NCBI GenBank assembly: GCA_001314845.1
Contig: LJZQ01000016.1
Coordinates: forward strand, 1 to 64,000
Reading direction: 5' to 3'
From: Marinobacter excellens HL-55
GTDB lineage: Bacteria > Pseudomonadota > Gammaproteobacteria > Pseudomonadales > Oleiphilaceae
DNA: 64,000 bases
Shown here: one piece after another, positions 36,756 to 46,226 of the stretch
How positions within the stretch are numbered: the first letter of the stretch is position 1
Layout of the letters: every line of letters starts with the position of its first letter
Position numbers and translations under genes: made by a program
The notes under the pieces: model-generated
Seen by the model: only the letters and a program-made list of their open reading frames with translations
Told to the model about the DNA's origin: nothing
Database searches by the model: none

Positions 36756-38984
36756 GTGGCCGATAGCGAGCCTTTGTTCAAGCGCGTTGCAATCATCGGT
36801 CTTGGGCTGATTGGTGGCTCTCTGGCCAGTGCCATTCGCAAGCATCGCCTTGCAGGCGTGGTCACCGGGTTTGATCAAAGAGCCGATGAGCTGGCTCTGG
36901 GGGTTGAGCTAGGCGTTATAGATGAGGCGGCTTCGAGTCTGGAGCAGGCCGTCAAAGGCAGTGATCTTGTGGTGCTTGCCGTGCCGGTGCGGGCAACCCG
37001 AACGGTGTTGGCGCAGATCCAGCCCTGGCTTGCCGATCATGCAATACTGTCTGACGTGGGTAGCACCAAAAGCAGTTTTGTCACCGATGTTGAAGCGGTA
37101 TTTGGCAAAGTTTCCCCGCGAGTCATACCCGGCCACCCGATTGCGGGCTCCGAGAAAAGCGGCATCCGCGCTGCCAATCCAGATTTGTTTGCGCATCACA
37201 AAGTGATCCTGACTCCCGCAGACAACACCGATGCGGACAGTCTGGCAAGGCTGAAAAGCCTTTGGGAAAGCACCGGGGCGATGGTGCTGACCATGTCAGT
37301 GGCGTATCACGATGAAGTGCTGGCGGCCACCAGCCATTTACCACATCTCATTGCCTTCTCTCTGGTAGATACTCTGGCAGGTGAAGACGAAAACATGGAC
37401 ATCTTCCGGTATGCGGCCGGTGGCTTCCGGGATTTTACCCGCATTGCTGCCAGTGATCCGGTGATGTGGCATGACATTTTTCTGTCAAACCGCGACGCAG
37501 TGCTGCGCGTGATTGACCATTTTACCCAAGACCTGGATCTGCTCAGGGGCGCCATTGCCAGCGGCGATGGCGCTACTTTGCTTCGGGTTTTCAGTCGTGC
37601 CAAAGCGGCACGGGAACACTTTTCAAAGATGCTTTCAGGGCAGGCGTACGTGACTAACAACAGTGATCAGCAAGTTATCTTTCAGATGAATCCCGGCGGC
37701 TCCGTTCGCGGTGATATTCGGGTTCCAGGCGACAAGTCCATGTCTCATCGTTCCATCATGCTGGGCGCTCTGGCAGAGGGGATCACTGAGGTTAAAGGAT
37801 TTCTCGAGGGCGAAGACAGTCTCGCGACCCTGCAGGCGTTTCGGGATATGGGTGTGACCATTGAGGGGCCGGAAGACGGTTTTGTCCGGATTCATGGCGT
37901 TGGCATGAAGGGGTTGCAGGCCCCGCGTGGTCCGCTTTATCTGGGTAATTCTGGCACCGCCATGCGCCTGTTTTCCGGCTTGCTGGCGGCGCAGGCCTTT
38001 GACTCCGAATTGACGGGCGATGCCAGTCTGTCCAAGCGCCCGATGGGGCGGGTTGCGGACCCCTTGCGTGCCATGGGTGCGGTAATTGACACCGCTGAAG
38101 GTGGCCGACCACCCCTGAAAATCCGTGGCGGACAGACATTGACCGGCATCCATTATGACATGCCGGTAGCCAGCGCTCAGGTCAAGTCATGCCTGTTACT
38201 AGCAGGTCTCTACGCCGAAGGCGTGACCTCGGTAACGGAACCCGCGCCGACCCGTGATCATACCGAACGAATGCTGCAGGGTTTCGGCTACCACGTGCAC
38301 CGGGATGGACCGACCGCCAGTGTCACCGGTGGCGGCAAGCTCGACGCCTGCGCCATTGACGTACCGGCGGATATCTCCTCGGCTGCGTTTTTTATGGTCG
38401 CTGCCAGCATTGCGCCGGGCTCTGATCTGACTCTGCGTCACGTCGGCATGAACCCGACCCGTGTTGGCGTCATCAATATCCTCCGTCAGATGGGCGCCAA
38501 TATTGAGGTGCTGGATGAGCGTGTGATCGGTGGCGAGCCAGTCGCTGATTTGAGAGTGCGTTCTGCCGACTTGCAGGGCATCGACATTCCGGAAGATCAG
38601 GTGCCGTTGGCGATTGATGAGTTCCCGGTGCTGTTTATCGCGGCGACCTGTGCCAACGGGCGTACTGTGCTTCGCGGCGCTGAAGAATTGAGAGTCAAGG
38701 AAAGTGATCGTATTCAGGTAATGGCCGATGGCCTCGCCGCCTTGGGCGTTGAGTCCACGGTGACACCGGATGGCATTATTATTGAGGGTGGCCAGACCAT
38801 TGGTGGCGGCACGGTTGAAAGCCACGAAGACCACCGGATTTCCATGTCGTTTGCGGTGGCGTCACTGCGGGCAACCGGTCCGATCACGATTAACGATTGC
38901 TCGAACGTTGCCACGTCGTTCCCCGGCTTTGTTGAGTTGGCAAAACAGACAGGTATTCAAATCAGTACAGAAGGCACTTCATGA
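36756..38984 (+). CDS. tyrA-aroA: Fused prephenate dehydrogenase / EPSP synthase
   Basis: 742 residues from GTG 36756, one base after the hisC stop. The first ~290 residues are TyrA with [20 protein letters not shown] (NAD Rossmann), DVGSTKS and [14 protein letters not shown]. From about 315 the AroA fold begins: [35 protein letters not shown], and near the end [10 protein letters not shown] and the HEDHRISMS loop. This fusion is characteristic of Pseudomonas and Marinobacter-type genomes. Steps: prephenate to arogenate/4-hydroxyphenylpyruvate, and shikimate-3-P to EPSP. The ACT domain of some TyrAs is absent. Confidence 0.97.
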   Translation: MADSEPLFKRVAIIGLGLIGGSLASAIRKHRLAGVVTGFDQRADELALGVELGVIDEAASSLEQAVKGSDLVVLAVPVRATRTVLAQIQPWLADHAILSDVGSTKSSFVTDVEAVFGKVSPRVIPGHPIAGSEKSGIRAANPDLFAHHKVILTPADNTDADSLARLKSLWESTGAMVLTMSVAYHDEVLAATSHLPHLIAFSLVDTLAGEDENMDIFRYAAGGFRDFTRIAASDPVMWHDIFLSNRDAVLRVIDHFTQDLDLLRGAIASGDGATLLRVFSRAKAAREHFSKMLSGQAYVTNNSDQQVIFQMNPGGSVRGDIRVPGDKSMSHRSIMLGALAEGITEVKGFLEGEDSLATLQAFRDMGVTIEGPEDGFVRIHGVGMKGLQAPRGPLYLGNSGTAMRLFSGLLAAQAFDSELTGDASLSKRPMGRVADPLRAMGAVIDTAEGGRPPLKIRGGQTLTGIHYDMPVASAQVKSCLLLAGLYAEGVTSVTEPAPTRDHTERMLQGFGYHVHRDGPTASVTGGGKLDACAIDVPADISSAAFFMVAASIAPGSDLTLRHVGMNPTRVGVINILRQMGANIEVLDERVIGGEPVADLRVRSADLQGIDIPEDQVPLAIDEFPVLFIAATCANGRTVLRGAEELRVKESDRIQVMADGLAALGVESTVTPDGIIIEGGQTIGGGTVESHEDHRISMSFAVASLRATGPITINDCSNVATSFPGFVELAKQTGIQISTEGTS

Positions 38985-39664
38985 TGGTAGATAGTCAGGC
39001 ACCGGTCATTGCTGTTGACGGCCCGGGCGGCTCCGGCAAGGGTACGATTACCCAGATGCTGGCCCGCAAACTGGGTTGGCACTTGCTGGACAGCGGGGCT
39101 CTCTATCGACTGACGGCGCTGGCTGCGCTGCGCCAGGGCGTGGCTCTGGAGGATGAGACCAGACTGGTGAAAGTGGCCGCGACGCTTGACGTGTCGTTCG
39201 AGCCCACCGAAGAAGGGCAGCCGGTTCGGGTGATGTTGGCCGGCGAAGATGTGACCTCAGATATTCGCACAGAGGCTTGCGGTAATAATGCGTCACGGGT
39301 TGCGGTAATGCAGCCGGTACGCGACGCGTTACTTCAACGCCAGCGGGATTTCCGCCAGTTGCCTGGCCTGGTGGCCGATGGTCGCGACATGGGAACGGTG
39401 GTTTTCCCGGATGCCCCGGTCAAGGTCTTTTTGACCGCAAGTGCCGAAGAACGGGCAAGACGACGTTACAATCAGTTGAAGGAAGCGGGGGTCGATGTTA
39501 ACATTGATGCCGTTTTAGAAGAGATACGGGTACGCGATGAACGTGACATGAACCGTTCTGCTGCCCCTCTCAAGCCTGCAGATGATGCGCAAGTCATTGA
39601 TTCTACGGGTTTGAGTATCAAGGAGGTGCTAGACAGGTGCATGGCCGTTGCAGGTCAGGCCTGA
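38981..39664 (+). CDS. cmk: Cytidylate kinase
   Basis: 227 residues, ATP P-loop [40 protein letters not shown] and the C-terminal lid [14 protein letters not shown]. Phosphorylates CMP/dCMP. The ATG overlaps the aroA stop, so translation is coupled. Normally sits next to rpsA, as here. Confidence 0.97.
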   Translation: MMVDSQAPVIAVDGPGGSGKGTITQMLARKLGWHLLDSGALYRLTALAALRQGVALEDETRLVKVAATLDVSFEPTEEGQPVRVMLAGEDVTSDIRTEACGNNASRVAVMQPVRDALLQRQRDFRQLPGLVADGRDMGTVVFPDAPVKVFLTASAEERARRRYNQLKEAGVDVNIDAVLEEIRVRDERDMNRSAAPLKPADDAQVIDSTGLSIKEVLDRCMAVAGQA

Positions 39665-39795
39665 CTACACCTTTTTGTCGTTGGAAAGCCGGAAACAGCG
39701 TAAACCTGCCAGCCGCTGGCTGATTCCGGAAAACATTAACAGACCGTGTTGCTGGTGACACGGAGCACACTTGCGTTGATCATATAGGGCACATA

Positions 39796-41487
39796 ATGAG
39801 CGAGAGCTTTGCGGATCTTTTCGAAGAAAGTTTGAAAGAAATCGATATGCAACCGGGTTCCATCGTCCAGGGAACCATCGTTGATATCGATAACGACTGG
39901 GTCACCGTTAACGCCGGACTGAAGTCCGAGGGCGTTATCCCCGCCTCCCAGTTCCTGAACGAAAAAGGCGAGATGGAAGTTCAAATCGGCGACGTTGTCG
40001 ACGTGGCTCTCGATGCAGTGGAAGACGGTTTCGGTGAAACCCGTCTGTCCCGTGAGAAGGCCAAGCGCGCTGAAGCCTGGAAGGTACTCGAGAAGTCCTT
40101 CGAAGCTGAAGAAGTGGTCAAGGGCATCATCAACGGCAAGGTCAAAGGTGGTTTCACTGTTGATCTGGCTGGCATCCGTGCCTTCCTGCCGGGCTCCTTG
40201 GTAGACGTTCGTCCGGTTCGCGATACCGCGCACCTGGAGAACAAAGAACTCGAGTTCAAGGTTATCAAGCTCGACCAGAAGCGTAACAACGTGGTTGTTT
40301 CTCGCCGCGCCGTTCTGGAAGCTGAAAACAGCGAGCAGCGTGATGCTCTGCTGGAAACCCTGACCGAAGGTCTGGAAATCAAAGGTATCGTCAAGAACCT
40401 GACCGACTACGGCGCGTTCGTAGATCTGGGTGGTGTTGACGGCCTGCTGCACATCACTGACATGGCGTGGAAGCGTATCAAGCATCCGAGCGAAATCGTG
40501 AATGTGGGCGACGAAATCAATGTTAAGGTCCTGAAGTTTGATCGCGAGCGTAACCGTGTATCTCTGGGTCTGAAGCAGCTGGGCGAAGATCCCTGGGTCG
40601 AAATCAAGGCTCGTTACCCGGAAAGCGCTCGGGTTACTGCCCGCGTTACCAACCTGACAGACTACGGCTGCTTTGCCGAGCTGGAAGAGGGTGTTGAAGG
40701 TCTGGTTCACGTATCCGAAATGGATTGGACCAACAAGAACATCCATCCGTCCAAGGTTGTTCAGGTAGGTGACGAAGTTGAAGTGATGATTCTGGATATC
40801 GACGAAGAGCGTCGTCGTATTTCTCTGGGCATCAAGCAGTGTGTCTCCAATCCGTGGGAAGACTTCTCTGGCAACTTCAATAAAGGCGACCGTATCGCCG
40901 GTAAGATCAAGTCAATCACTGACTTCGGTATCTTTATCGGTCTGGACGGTGGCATCGACGGTCTGGTTCACCTGTCTGATATCAGCTGGAACGAGACTGG
41001 CGAAGAAGCCGTTCGTGAATACAAGAAGGGCGATGAAGTTGAAACCGTAATCCTGTCTGTTGACCCAGAGCGTGAGCGCATCTCACTGGGTATCAAGCAG
41101 TTGGAAAGCGATCCGTTTGCCGAGTTCGTTCAGCTGAACGACAAAGGCTCCATCGTTAAGGGTACCGTGTCTTCGGTTGACGCCAAAGGCGCCACTATTG
41201 CCCTGAACGAAGAAGTTGAAGCGGTACTGAAGGCCTCTGAAATCAGCCGTGATCGTGTCGAAGACGCGCGTAACGTCCTGAAGGAAGGCGAAGAAGTCGA
41301 AGCCAAGATCATCAGCATCGATCGCAAGAACCGCGTCATCAACCTGTCTGTTAAGTCCAAAGACGTTGAAGACGACAAGCAGGCGATTGAAACTGTTCGT
41401 GGCAAGACCGCAGAATCTTCTGGTGCGACCACCATCGGTGATCTCATCAAGGAGCAGATGCAGCAGCAAAACGCCAATAAAGACTGA
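39796..41487 (+). CDS. rpsA: 30S ribosomal protein S1
   Basis: 563 residues with six S1 repeats, the full enterobacterial/pseudomonad length; repeats end in the [14 protein letters not shown] pattern. Binds mRNA and docks leader regions on the 30S. Its own leader (131 bases from the cmk stop) is where S1 autoregulation would act; no specific structure is proved here. Followed by a strong terminator. Confidence 0.98.
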   Translation: MSESFADLFEESLKEIDMQPGSIVQGTIVDIDNDWVTVNAGLKSEGVIPASQFLNEKGEMEVQIGDVVDVALDAVEDGFGETRLSREKAKRAEAWKVLEKSFEAEEVVKGIINGKVKGGFTVDLAGIRAFLPGSLVDVRPVRDTAHLENKELEFKVIKLDQKRNNVVVSRRAVLEAENSEQRDALLETLTEGLEIKGIVKNLTDYGAFVDLGGVDGLLHITDMAWKRIKHPSEIVNVGDEINVKVLKFDRERNRVSLGLKQLGEDPWVEIKARYPESARVTARVTNLTDYGCFAELEEGVEGLVHVSEMDWTNKNIHPSKVVQVGDEVEVMILDIDEERRRISLGIKQCVSNPWEDFSGNFNKGDRIAGKIKSITDFGIFIGLDGGIDGLVHLSDISWNETGEEAVREYKKGDEVETVILSVDPERERISLGIKQLESDPFAEFVQLNDKGSIVKGTVSSVDAKGATIALNEEVEAVLKASEISRDRVEDARNVLKEGEEVEAKIISIDRKNRVINLSVKSKDVEDDKQAIETVRGKTAESSGATTIGDLIKEQMQQQNANKD

Positions 41488-41503
41488 TATTCTTGTTGGT
41501 ATG

Positions 41504-41535
41504 AAAAAAACGGGCTCTAAGAGCCCGTTTTTTTT
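41504..41535 (+). terminator. Rho-independent terminator after rpsA
   Basis: ACGGGCTC, TAA loop, GAGCCCGT, preceded by seven A and followed by eight T. Perfect 8-bp core extending into A-T pairs, so it can also stop minus-strand transcription. Confidence 0.93.
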
Positions 41536-41619
41536 GTGTTTTTTTCTGGTTTGGCTAAACTAGAGGCACTGGACCCCGGTAATTGACTGCGGAATAATAA
41601 TGACAGAGGGAAACGCCTC

Positions 41620-41916
41620 ATGACGAAGTCCGAACTGGTTGAACTGATCGCCTCCAAGCAGACGCAGCTCTCCGTTAAAGATGTAGAGTTGGCGGTGAAA
41701 ACCGTGATTGAGCACATGTCTCAGGCTCTTGCGGATGGTCAACGAATTGAAATCAGGGGATTTGGTAGTTTTTCCCTTCACCATCGCGCGGCTCGTACTG
41801 GCCGTAATCCTAAAACCGGTGAGGCAGTGCAGTTGCCCGCGAAATTTGTTCCGCACTTCAAACCTGGGAAGGAATTGCGGGAACAGGTAAACGACAGCTT
41901 GAAAAAGGGCTTCTGA
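41620..41916 (+). CDS. ihfB: Integration host factor beta subunit
   Basis: 98 residues. The HU/IHF fold: [20 protein letters not shown], the beta-arm [20 protein letters not shown], then NPKTGE and [12 protein letters not shown]-bending partner of IHF alpha. Its last codons and stop are inside the first copy of a 25-base tandem duplication (41902-41951); the duplication adds no extra codons. Confidence 0.97.
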   Translation: MTKSELVELIASKQTQLSVKDVELAVKTVIEHMSQALADGQRIEIRGFGSFSLHHRAARTGRNPKTGEAVQLPAKFVPHFKPGKELREQVNDSLKKGF

Positions 41917-41951
41917 TCCCAGGTTCAAAAAGGGCTTCTGATCCCAGGTTC
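41902..41951 (+). repeat. Perfect tandem duplication, 25 bp x 2
   Basis: Copies at 41902-41926 and 41927-41951 are identical and include the last codons and TGA of ihfB, so a second KKGF-stop is encoded 25 bases on but not read. Looks like a recent slippage duplication. Confidence 0.9.
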
Positions 41952-42011
41952 CAGCAATCTGTAATGGAACATCGTACTATCGGGCATTGTCCCGTCTGGA
42001 GCAATTACGAC

Positions 42012-42314
42012 ATGGCAGGCCTGCAGAAGATCCTTATCACGCTACTGGTTCTGGCTCTTATACTCCTGGCGCTGGTATTTTCTCTGAATAATCAGATGGC
42101 GGTCTCGCTCAACTTTCTGGTGTTTGAAACCCAGCCCCATGGCGTTGCTGTCTGGATCATCATGTCATTTGTCATCGGGGCGCTGTTCGGGTTGTTGATC
42201 GCGCTTATGGCAACTTTCCGCACATCGGTTTCACGCCGGCATCTCAAGAAAAAGCTTGAGCGTACCGAGCAGGCATTAGAAAAATCCAGGGTACAGAACG
42301 ACCGGGCACTTTGA
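42012..42314 (+). CDS. lapA: LapA-family membrane protein
   Basis: 100 residues from ATG 42012. Two hydrophobic helices (ILITLLVLALILLALVFSLN and VAVWIIMSFVIGALFGLLIA) then a coiled tail (RRHLKKKLERTEQALEKSRV), the LapA/YciS (DUF1049) layout. Works with LapB in controlling LpxC stability and lipopolysaccharide synthesis. Stop overlaps the lapB ATG by one base. Confidence 0.9.
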   Translation: MAGLQKILITLLVLALILLALVFSLNNQMAVSLNFLVFETQPHGVAVWIIMSFVIGALFGLLIALMATFRTSVSRRHLKKKLERTEQALEKSRVQNDRAL

Positions 42315-43483
42315 TGGACATAGTTCTTCAGTGGCTGCTCCTGACAGTGGCCGTGGCGGCTGGCTGGGTTGCAGGCAGGTTTGGTAGCCGGAACGGGCGT
42401 TCCTCCAGAGCCATTTCAGACGAAGATTCCGTTCGGGATCGATTACAATTCCTGTTTACCAACTACTCCGACCAGGCGGTTGATAACTTTGTTCAGTCGC
42501 TGGCTGTTAATAAAGATACTGTCAGTCTGCACTTGTCGATCGGTACTCACTTTCGCAACAAAGGAGAAACCGACCGGGCTATCCTGATTCATCAAAACCT
42601 CCTGGCCCGGCCAGAGCTGCCGGCCCGTTACACGCCCCAGGTGACCCTGGAGCTGGCTATGGACTACCTAAATGCCGGCTTGCTTGACCGCGCCGAGGCT
42701 CTGTTTCATCAGTTGATGGGCGACCGGGAATACGGCCGGCGTGCGTCAGTCGCCTTGATTGAGCTTTATCAACAGGAGCGGGAATGGGCAAAGGCAGCCC
42801 AGGTAGCGCAGACCCTGACGCGTCGTGATGCGGATCCGGCCATGTTCAAAACGCTGGCTTATATTACCTGTGAGTTGTCAGATGCCGCATTGAAGAAAGA
42901 CGACCGTTGGGCGGCTCAGAAACTGGCAAAAGAGGCGCTTGATTACGACCGTTCCTGTGTTCGGGCAACCATGCTGCTGATGAAGCAGCAGATCCGGCAG
43001 GGCAACTTCCGCGAAGCCGGTAATCAAAGCCTCAAGGTGTTTGACCAGAATCCTGAGTTTGGGCCAGAAGCTGTAGACCGCTTGATGAAGCTGGAGCACG
43101 AACATGGCGACGTGGGTCGCCTGTTCAAAAAGTTAAAAAAGCTATACGAGCAACATCCCAGCACCAGTCTGTTGCTGGCATTGGTCGAGTCTGTTGAGCG
43201 CGCCTCTGGCCGCATGGCGGCTATTGATCTACTACGCCGGGAGCTGGAAGTGCGACCGTCTGTGCGTGGTCTTTTGCGGTTGGTAGAAATGGCCGGGTAC
43301 GAGAAAGGCATGAGCACCGACGAAGGTCGCCTGGTCAGCCGCATAGGCCACCTGATCCTCGCCAACCGTCCGATATACCGGTGTGTAAGCTGCGGCTTCT
43401 CTGGCCAGCAATTGCATTGGCTGTGTCCGAGCTGCAAACAATGGGAAACGGTACGACCCATTCAGGGCGTTGAAGCCGAATAA
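42314..43483 (+). CDS. lapB: Lipopolysaccharide assembly protein LapB
   Basis: 389 residues from ATG 42314. One N-terminal membrane helix (WLLLTVAVAAGWVAGRFG), a set of TPR repeats, and the C-terminal rubredoxin-type domain CVSCGFSGQQLHWLCPSC with four cysteines for a metal. LapB is the adaptor between FtsH and LpxC. Coupled to lapA. Confidence 0.95.
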   Translation: MDIVLQWLLLTVAVAAGWVAGRFGSRNGRSSRAISDEDSVRDRLQFLFTNYSDQAVDNFVQSLAVNKDTVSLHLSIGTHFRNKGETDRAILIHQNLLARPELPARYTPQVTLELAMDYLNAGLLDRAEALFHQLMGDREYGRRASVALIELYQQEREWAKAAQVAQTLTRRDADPAMFKTLAYITCELSDAALKKDDRWAAQKLAKEALDYDRSCVRATMLLMKQQIRQGNFREAGNQSLKVFDQNPEFGPEAVDRLMKLEHEHGDVGRLFKKLKKLYEQHPSTSLLLALVESVERASGRMAAIDLLRRELEVRPSVRGLLRLVEMAGYEKGMSTDEGRLVSRIGHLILANRPIYRCVSCGFSGQQLHWLCPSCKQWETVRPIQGVEAE

Positions 43484-43514
43484 TATTTAAACCTACTGAA
43501 CCGGAAGCCTGACT

Positions 43515-44225
43515 GTGCAAAACACCCATGATCCGAAGATTATCGTCGCCCTGGATTTTCCGTCCCAGAGTCCTGCCTTGGCCTTGGCGGATCAGCTCGA
43601 CCCCGGCAAATGCCGTCTGAAAGTCGGCAAAGAGTTGTTCACACGCTCTGGTCCGGCGTTGGTCAAGGTTCTTCAAGGCAAGGGTTTTGATGTCTTCCTG
43701 GATCTGAAATTCCACGATATTCCGAATACCACGTCCTCAGCGGTTGCTGCTGCAGCAGATCTGGGCGTATGGATGGTGAATGTCCATGCCTCGGGTGGTG
43801 AGAAGATGATGGTGGCCTGCCGTGAGCGCCTGGAGTCGTTTGGTGCCGATAAGCCACTGCTGATTGCAGTCACGGTGCTGACCAGCATGTCGGACGCAGA
43901 CCTGAGCGCTATAGGCATCACCGGGGGGGCGGAGGCTCATGTGTCCCGCCTGGCCACGCTGACCAAGAACTGCGGCCTCGACGGCGTAGTCTGCTCAGCC
44001 CAGGAGGCCCCGCGCCTGAAAGCAGAGCAGGGCGCCGACTTCCAGCTCATTACCCCCGGCATCCGCCCGCTGACTGCCGACAAAGGCGACCAGCAGCGTA
44101 TCATGACACCCACGGATGCCCTCAAAGCCGGCTCCGACTACCTCGTCATCGGCCGTCCAATCACCCAGGCTGCTGATCCTCTGGCTGCCCTCGAGGCCAT
44201 CCATGCTGAGGTGGTCTCGGCCTAA
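43515..44225 (+). CDS. pyrF: Orotidine-5'-phosphate decarboxylase
   Basis: 236 residues from GTG 43515. [20 protein letters not shown], the catalytic [20 protein letters not shown] with its Lys and Asp residues, and ITPGIRPL with [10 protein letters not shown] give a complete PyrF. Last step of UMP synthesis. Follows lapB by 31 bases, a layout shared with Pseudomonas. The end runs into the hairpin repeat at 44276. Confidence 0.97.
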   Translation: MQNTHDPKIIVALDFPSQSPALALADQLDPGKCRLKVGKELFTRSGPALVKVLQGKGFDVFLDLKFHDIPNTTSSAVAAAADLGVWMVNVHASGGEKMMVACRERLESFGADKPLLIAVTVLTSMSDADLSAIGITGGAEAHVSRLATLTKNCGLDGVVCSAQEAPRLKAEQGADFQLITPGIRPLTADKGDQQRIMTPTDALKAGSDYLVIGRPITQAADPLAALEAIHAEVVSA

Positions 44226-44275
44226 CTCTGTTCGGGTGGTCGAGCCCAAGCCCTAGCCTGCTTGTTTGGGTGGAG

Positions 44276-44383
44276 GGCAGGGTGGGAAGGCCTTTCCAAA
44301 AAACGCTACGAGCACATCCCTGTGCGCTTCGCTCCGGCCATCCATGGCCTACGAGATTTTTGGAAAGGCCTTCCCACCCTGCC
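44276..44383 (+). repeat. Variable-arm hairpin repeat, copy 1
   Basis: A 27-bp perfect stem (44276-44302 with 44357-44383) around a 54-base core. Core sub-hairpins: GCACA-TCCC-TGTGC and GGCCAT-CC-ATGGCC. The core is shared with copies 2 and 3, the arms are not. Confidence 0.88.
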
Positions 44384-44485
44384 ATTCAAGCAGCGCCAGT
44401 ATAGTCATTACTGCACTTCGACTGCAGCCGTTACTACCTTCAACTCATTTCGAGTTTTCTTGGCGATACCTCCGTTGCCGGATAA

Positions 44486-44593
44486 GGGGCTGTGGGGGCT
44501 GGCTTCCAAAAATGTGCGGAGCCATGGATGGCGGAGCCCAAGCGCACATGGATGTGCTTGTAGCGTTTTTTGGGAGCCAGCCCCCACAGCCCC
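44486..44593 (-). repeat. Variable-arm hairpin repeat, copy 2
   Basis: Left arm 44486-44512 and right arm 44566-44593 pair with one G-T-type mismatch and a one-base slip. The core, read on the minus strand, matches the core of copies 1 and 3 with several differences, and its two sub-hairpins are kept by paired changes. Confidence 0.85.
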
Positions 44594-44665
44594 ACACCAC
44601 CTAAACGAGCAGGCTAGGGCCGGAGACCAGCAAAACAACCAGGTATGACAAGAAAATCAGGCAAG

Positions 44666-44703
44666 AAAAAAGCCCGCTAATTCATAGAACTAGCGGGCTT
44701 TTT
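44666..44703. terminator. Terminator between hairpin repeats and tRNA-Asn
   Basis: AGCCCGCTA and TAGCGGGCT stems with an 11-base loop, A tract before and T tract after, so it can act for both the rightward transcript and the leftward tRNA transcript. Confidence 0.85.
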
Positions 44704-44709
44704 GAATAG

Positions 44710-44785
44710 TGGCTCCCCGACCTGGGCTCGAACCAGGGACAAACGGATTAACAGTCCGTTGCTCTACCAACTGAGCTATCGGGGA
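44710..44785 (-). tRNA. tRNA-Asn (GTT)
   Basis: 76 bases including the encoded CCA. Acceptor arm TCCCCGA pairs with TCGGGGA, D loop AGCTCAGTTGGTAGAGC, anticodon loop CTGTTAA (GTT), T arm CCTGG-TTCGAGC-CCAGG. Identical over its length to the copy at 59428. Confidence 0.97.
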
Positions 44786-44855
44786 ACGTCGTCATGTGAC
44801 GAGGCGCGTATATTAAGTTGGCTATACCGCCTCGTCAAGTCTCTGACTAAAATTT

Positions 44856-46040
44856 TTAGCCAAGCGCCTTCTGCAAACGCTCAATGGCCTTTTCCAGGTT
44901 ATCCATGCTGGTGGCAAAGCTCAAACGCATGTGCCCGGGGCTGCCAAAGGCAGAGCCTGGAACCAGCGCAACGCCGGCTTCGGTCAGCAGCTTCTCGGCA
45001 AACTCCACGTCCGTGCTTACGCCGTCAGTGGCATCAATCGCGCCTTGAAAGCTTGGGAACACGTAGAAAGTACCGTCGCCGTTCAGGCAGTCAACGCCCG
45101 GCAGCTTGTTCAGTGCGTCAACCAGCCAGTCGTGGCGCTCTTTGAATGCTTTGACCATCTCACCCACACATTCCTGCGGGCCATCCAGGGCAGCTTGAGC
45201 AGCGGCCTGGGAGATAGAGGCCGGGTTGGAGGTGCTCTGGGACTGGATCTTCTTCATGGCGCCGATGATCTTGGCTGGGCCCGCTGCATAGCCGATGCGC
45301 CAGCCTGTCATCGAGTAGGCCTTGGATACGCCGTTGAGCACGAAGGTACGGTCGTAAAGTTCCGGTGTGGCGTTCAGGATGTTGCAGAACGGCTTACCGG
45401 TCCAGAGGATCGGCTCGTACATGTCGTCAGTGGCGATCATGATGTTCGGGTGCTTTTTAAGCACTTCGCCAATCGCCTGGAGCTCTTCCAGACTGTACGC
45501 CATGCCGCTGGGGTTAGAGGGGCTGTTGATCACGAACAGACGGGTACGCTCGGTAATTGCGTTTTCCAGCTGTTCCGGGGTGATCTTGAAGCGGGTTTCG
45601 GCGCCCGTTTCGATGATTACCGGTTTGCCTTCGGCAACCAGAACCATATCCGGGTAGGATACCCAGTAAGGCGCAGGAATGATGGCTTCGTCACCGGCGT
45701 TCAGGGTGGCCAGTGCAAGGTTGAAAAAGCTCTGTTTGCCACCACTGCTTACCAGAATCTGGTTGGCTTCGTAATCCAGGCCGTTGTCACGTTTGAACTT
45801 CGCAATAATCGCTTTCTTCAGCGCAGGCGTACCATCTACAGCGGTGTATTTGGTCTGGCCGTTATTGATGGCCTCGATTGCGGCCTGTTTGATGTGCTGA
45901 GGGGTGTCGAAGTCTGGCTCGCCCGCACCCAGGCCAATGATGTCCTGGCCAGCAGCACGAAGCTCGGCTGCTTTGTTGGTAACTGCGAGAGTAGGGGAAG
46001 GCTTGATCGCCTGTACTCGGCTGGAAAGTTGAAGGTCCAA
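44856..46040 (-). CDS. Aspartate/aromatic aminotransferase, class I
   Basis: 394 residues. DIIGLGAGEPDFDTPQHIKQ, NSPSNPSGMAYSLEEL and the PLP lysine in LNGVSKAYSMTGWRIGYAAG place it in the AspC-type I-gamma group. Transfers amino groups between aspartate or aromatic amino acids and 2-oxoglutarate. Divergent from uvrB. Exact substrate range not determined. Confidence 0.93.
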   Translation of the reverse strand: MDLQLSSRVQAIKPSPTLAVTNKAAELRAAGQDIIGLGAGEPDFDTPQHIKQAAIEAINNGQTKYTAVDGTPALKKAIIAKFKRDNGLDYEANQILVSSGGKQSFFNLALATLNAGDEAIIPAPYWVSYPDMVLVAEGKPVIIETGAETRFKITPEQLENAITERTRLFVINSPSNPSGMAYSLEELQAIGEVLKKHPNIMIATDDMYEPILWTGKPFCNILNATPELYDRTFVLNGVSKAYSMTGWRIGYAAGPAKIIGAMKKIQSQSTSNPASISQAAAQAALDGPQECVGEMVKAFKERHDWLVDALNKLPGVDCLNGDGTFYVFPSFQGAIDATDGVSTDVEFAEKLLTEAGVALVPGSAFGSPGHMRLSFATSMDNLEKAIERLQKALG

Positions 46041-46226
46041 ACTTGAGCTCCTTAAAGCTGCTTCTTAGGGGCGGCGATCGGCAGGGCAGGAGCCAGACGT
46101 CCTGGCTGATATTTCACCCAGCCGTCGATCGTACGGATGGTATCATGAAGCAGCATTATCGCTAAATTTCTTATAGGTGCTGTCCGTATAGCGGCGGTGC
46201 TGATGCCTGGAGGTTAGTTGCCAGTT

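Larger units (their letters stand above)
44251..44619. repeat. Large nested inverted repeat with two hairpin elements
   Basis: Outer arms 44251-44273 and 44597-44619 are inverted copies with two mismatches. Inside lie hairpin copy 1 (plus orientation) and copy 2 (minus orientation). The whole intergenic region between pyrF and tRNA-Asn is thus a composite palindrome. No gene is present. Confidence 0.8.

Noticed and set aside
44262-44648. Plus-strand frames through the hairpin repeats
   Set aside because: They cross palindromic repeats and a terminator and have no protein-like pattern.
44931-46046. 371-codon plus-strand frame opposite the aminotransferase
   Set aside because: No recognisable domain; the opposite strand carries an intact PLP aminotransferase.
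46041-46226. LexA operator ahead of uvrB
   Set aside because: A CTGT half-site is present but no ACAG follows at the needed spacing.
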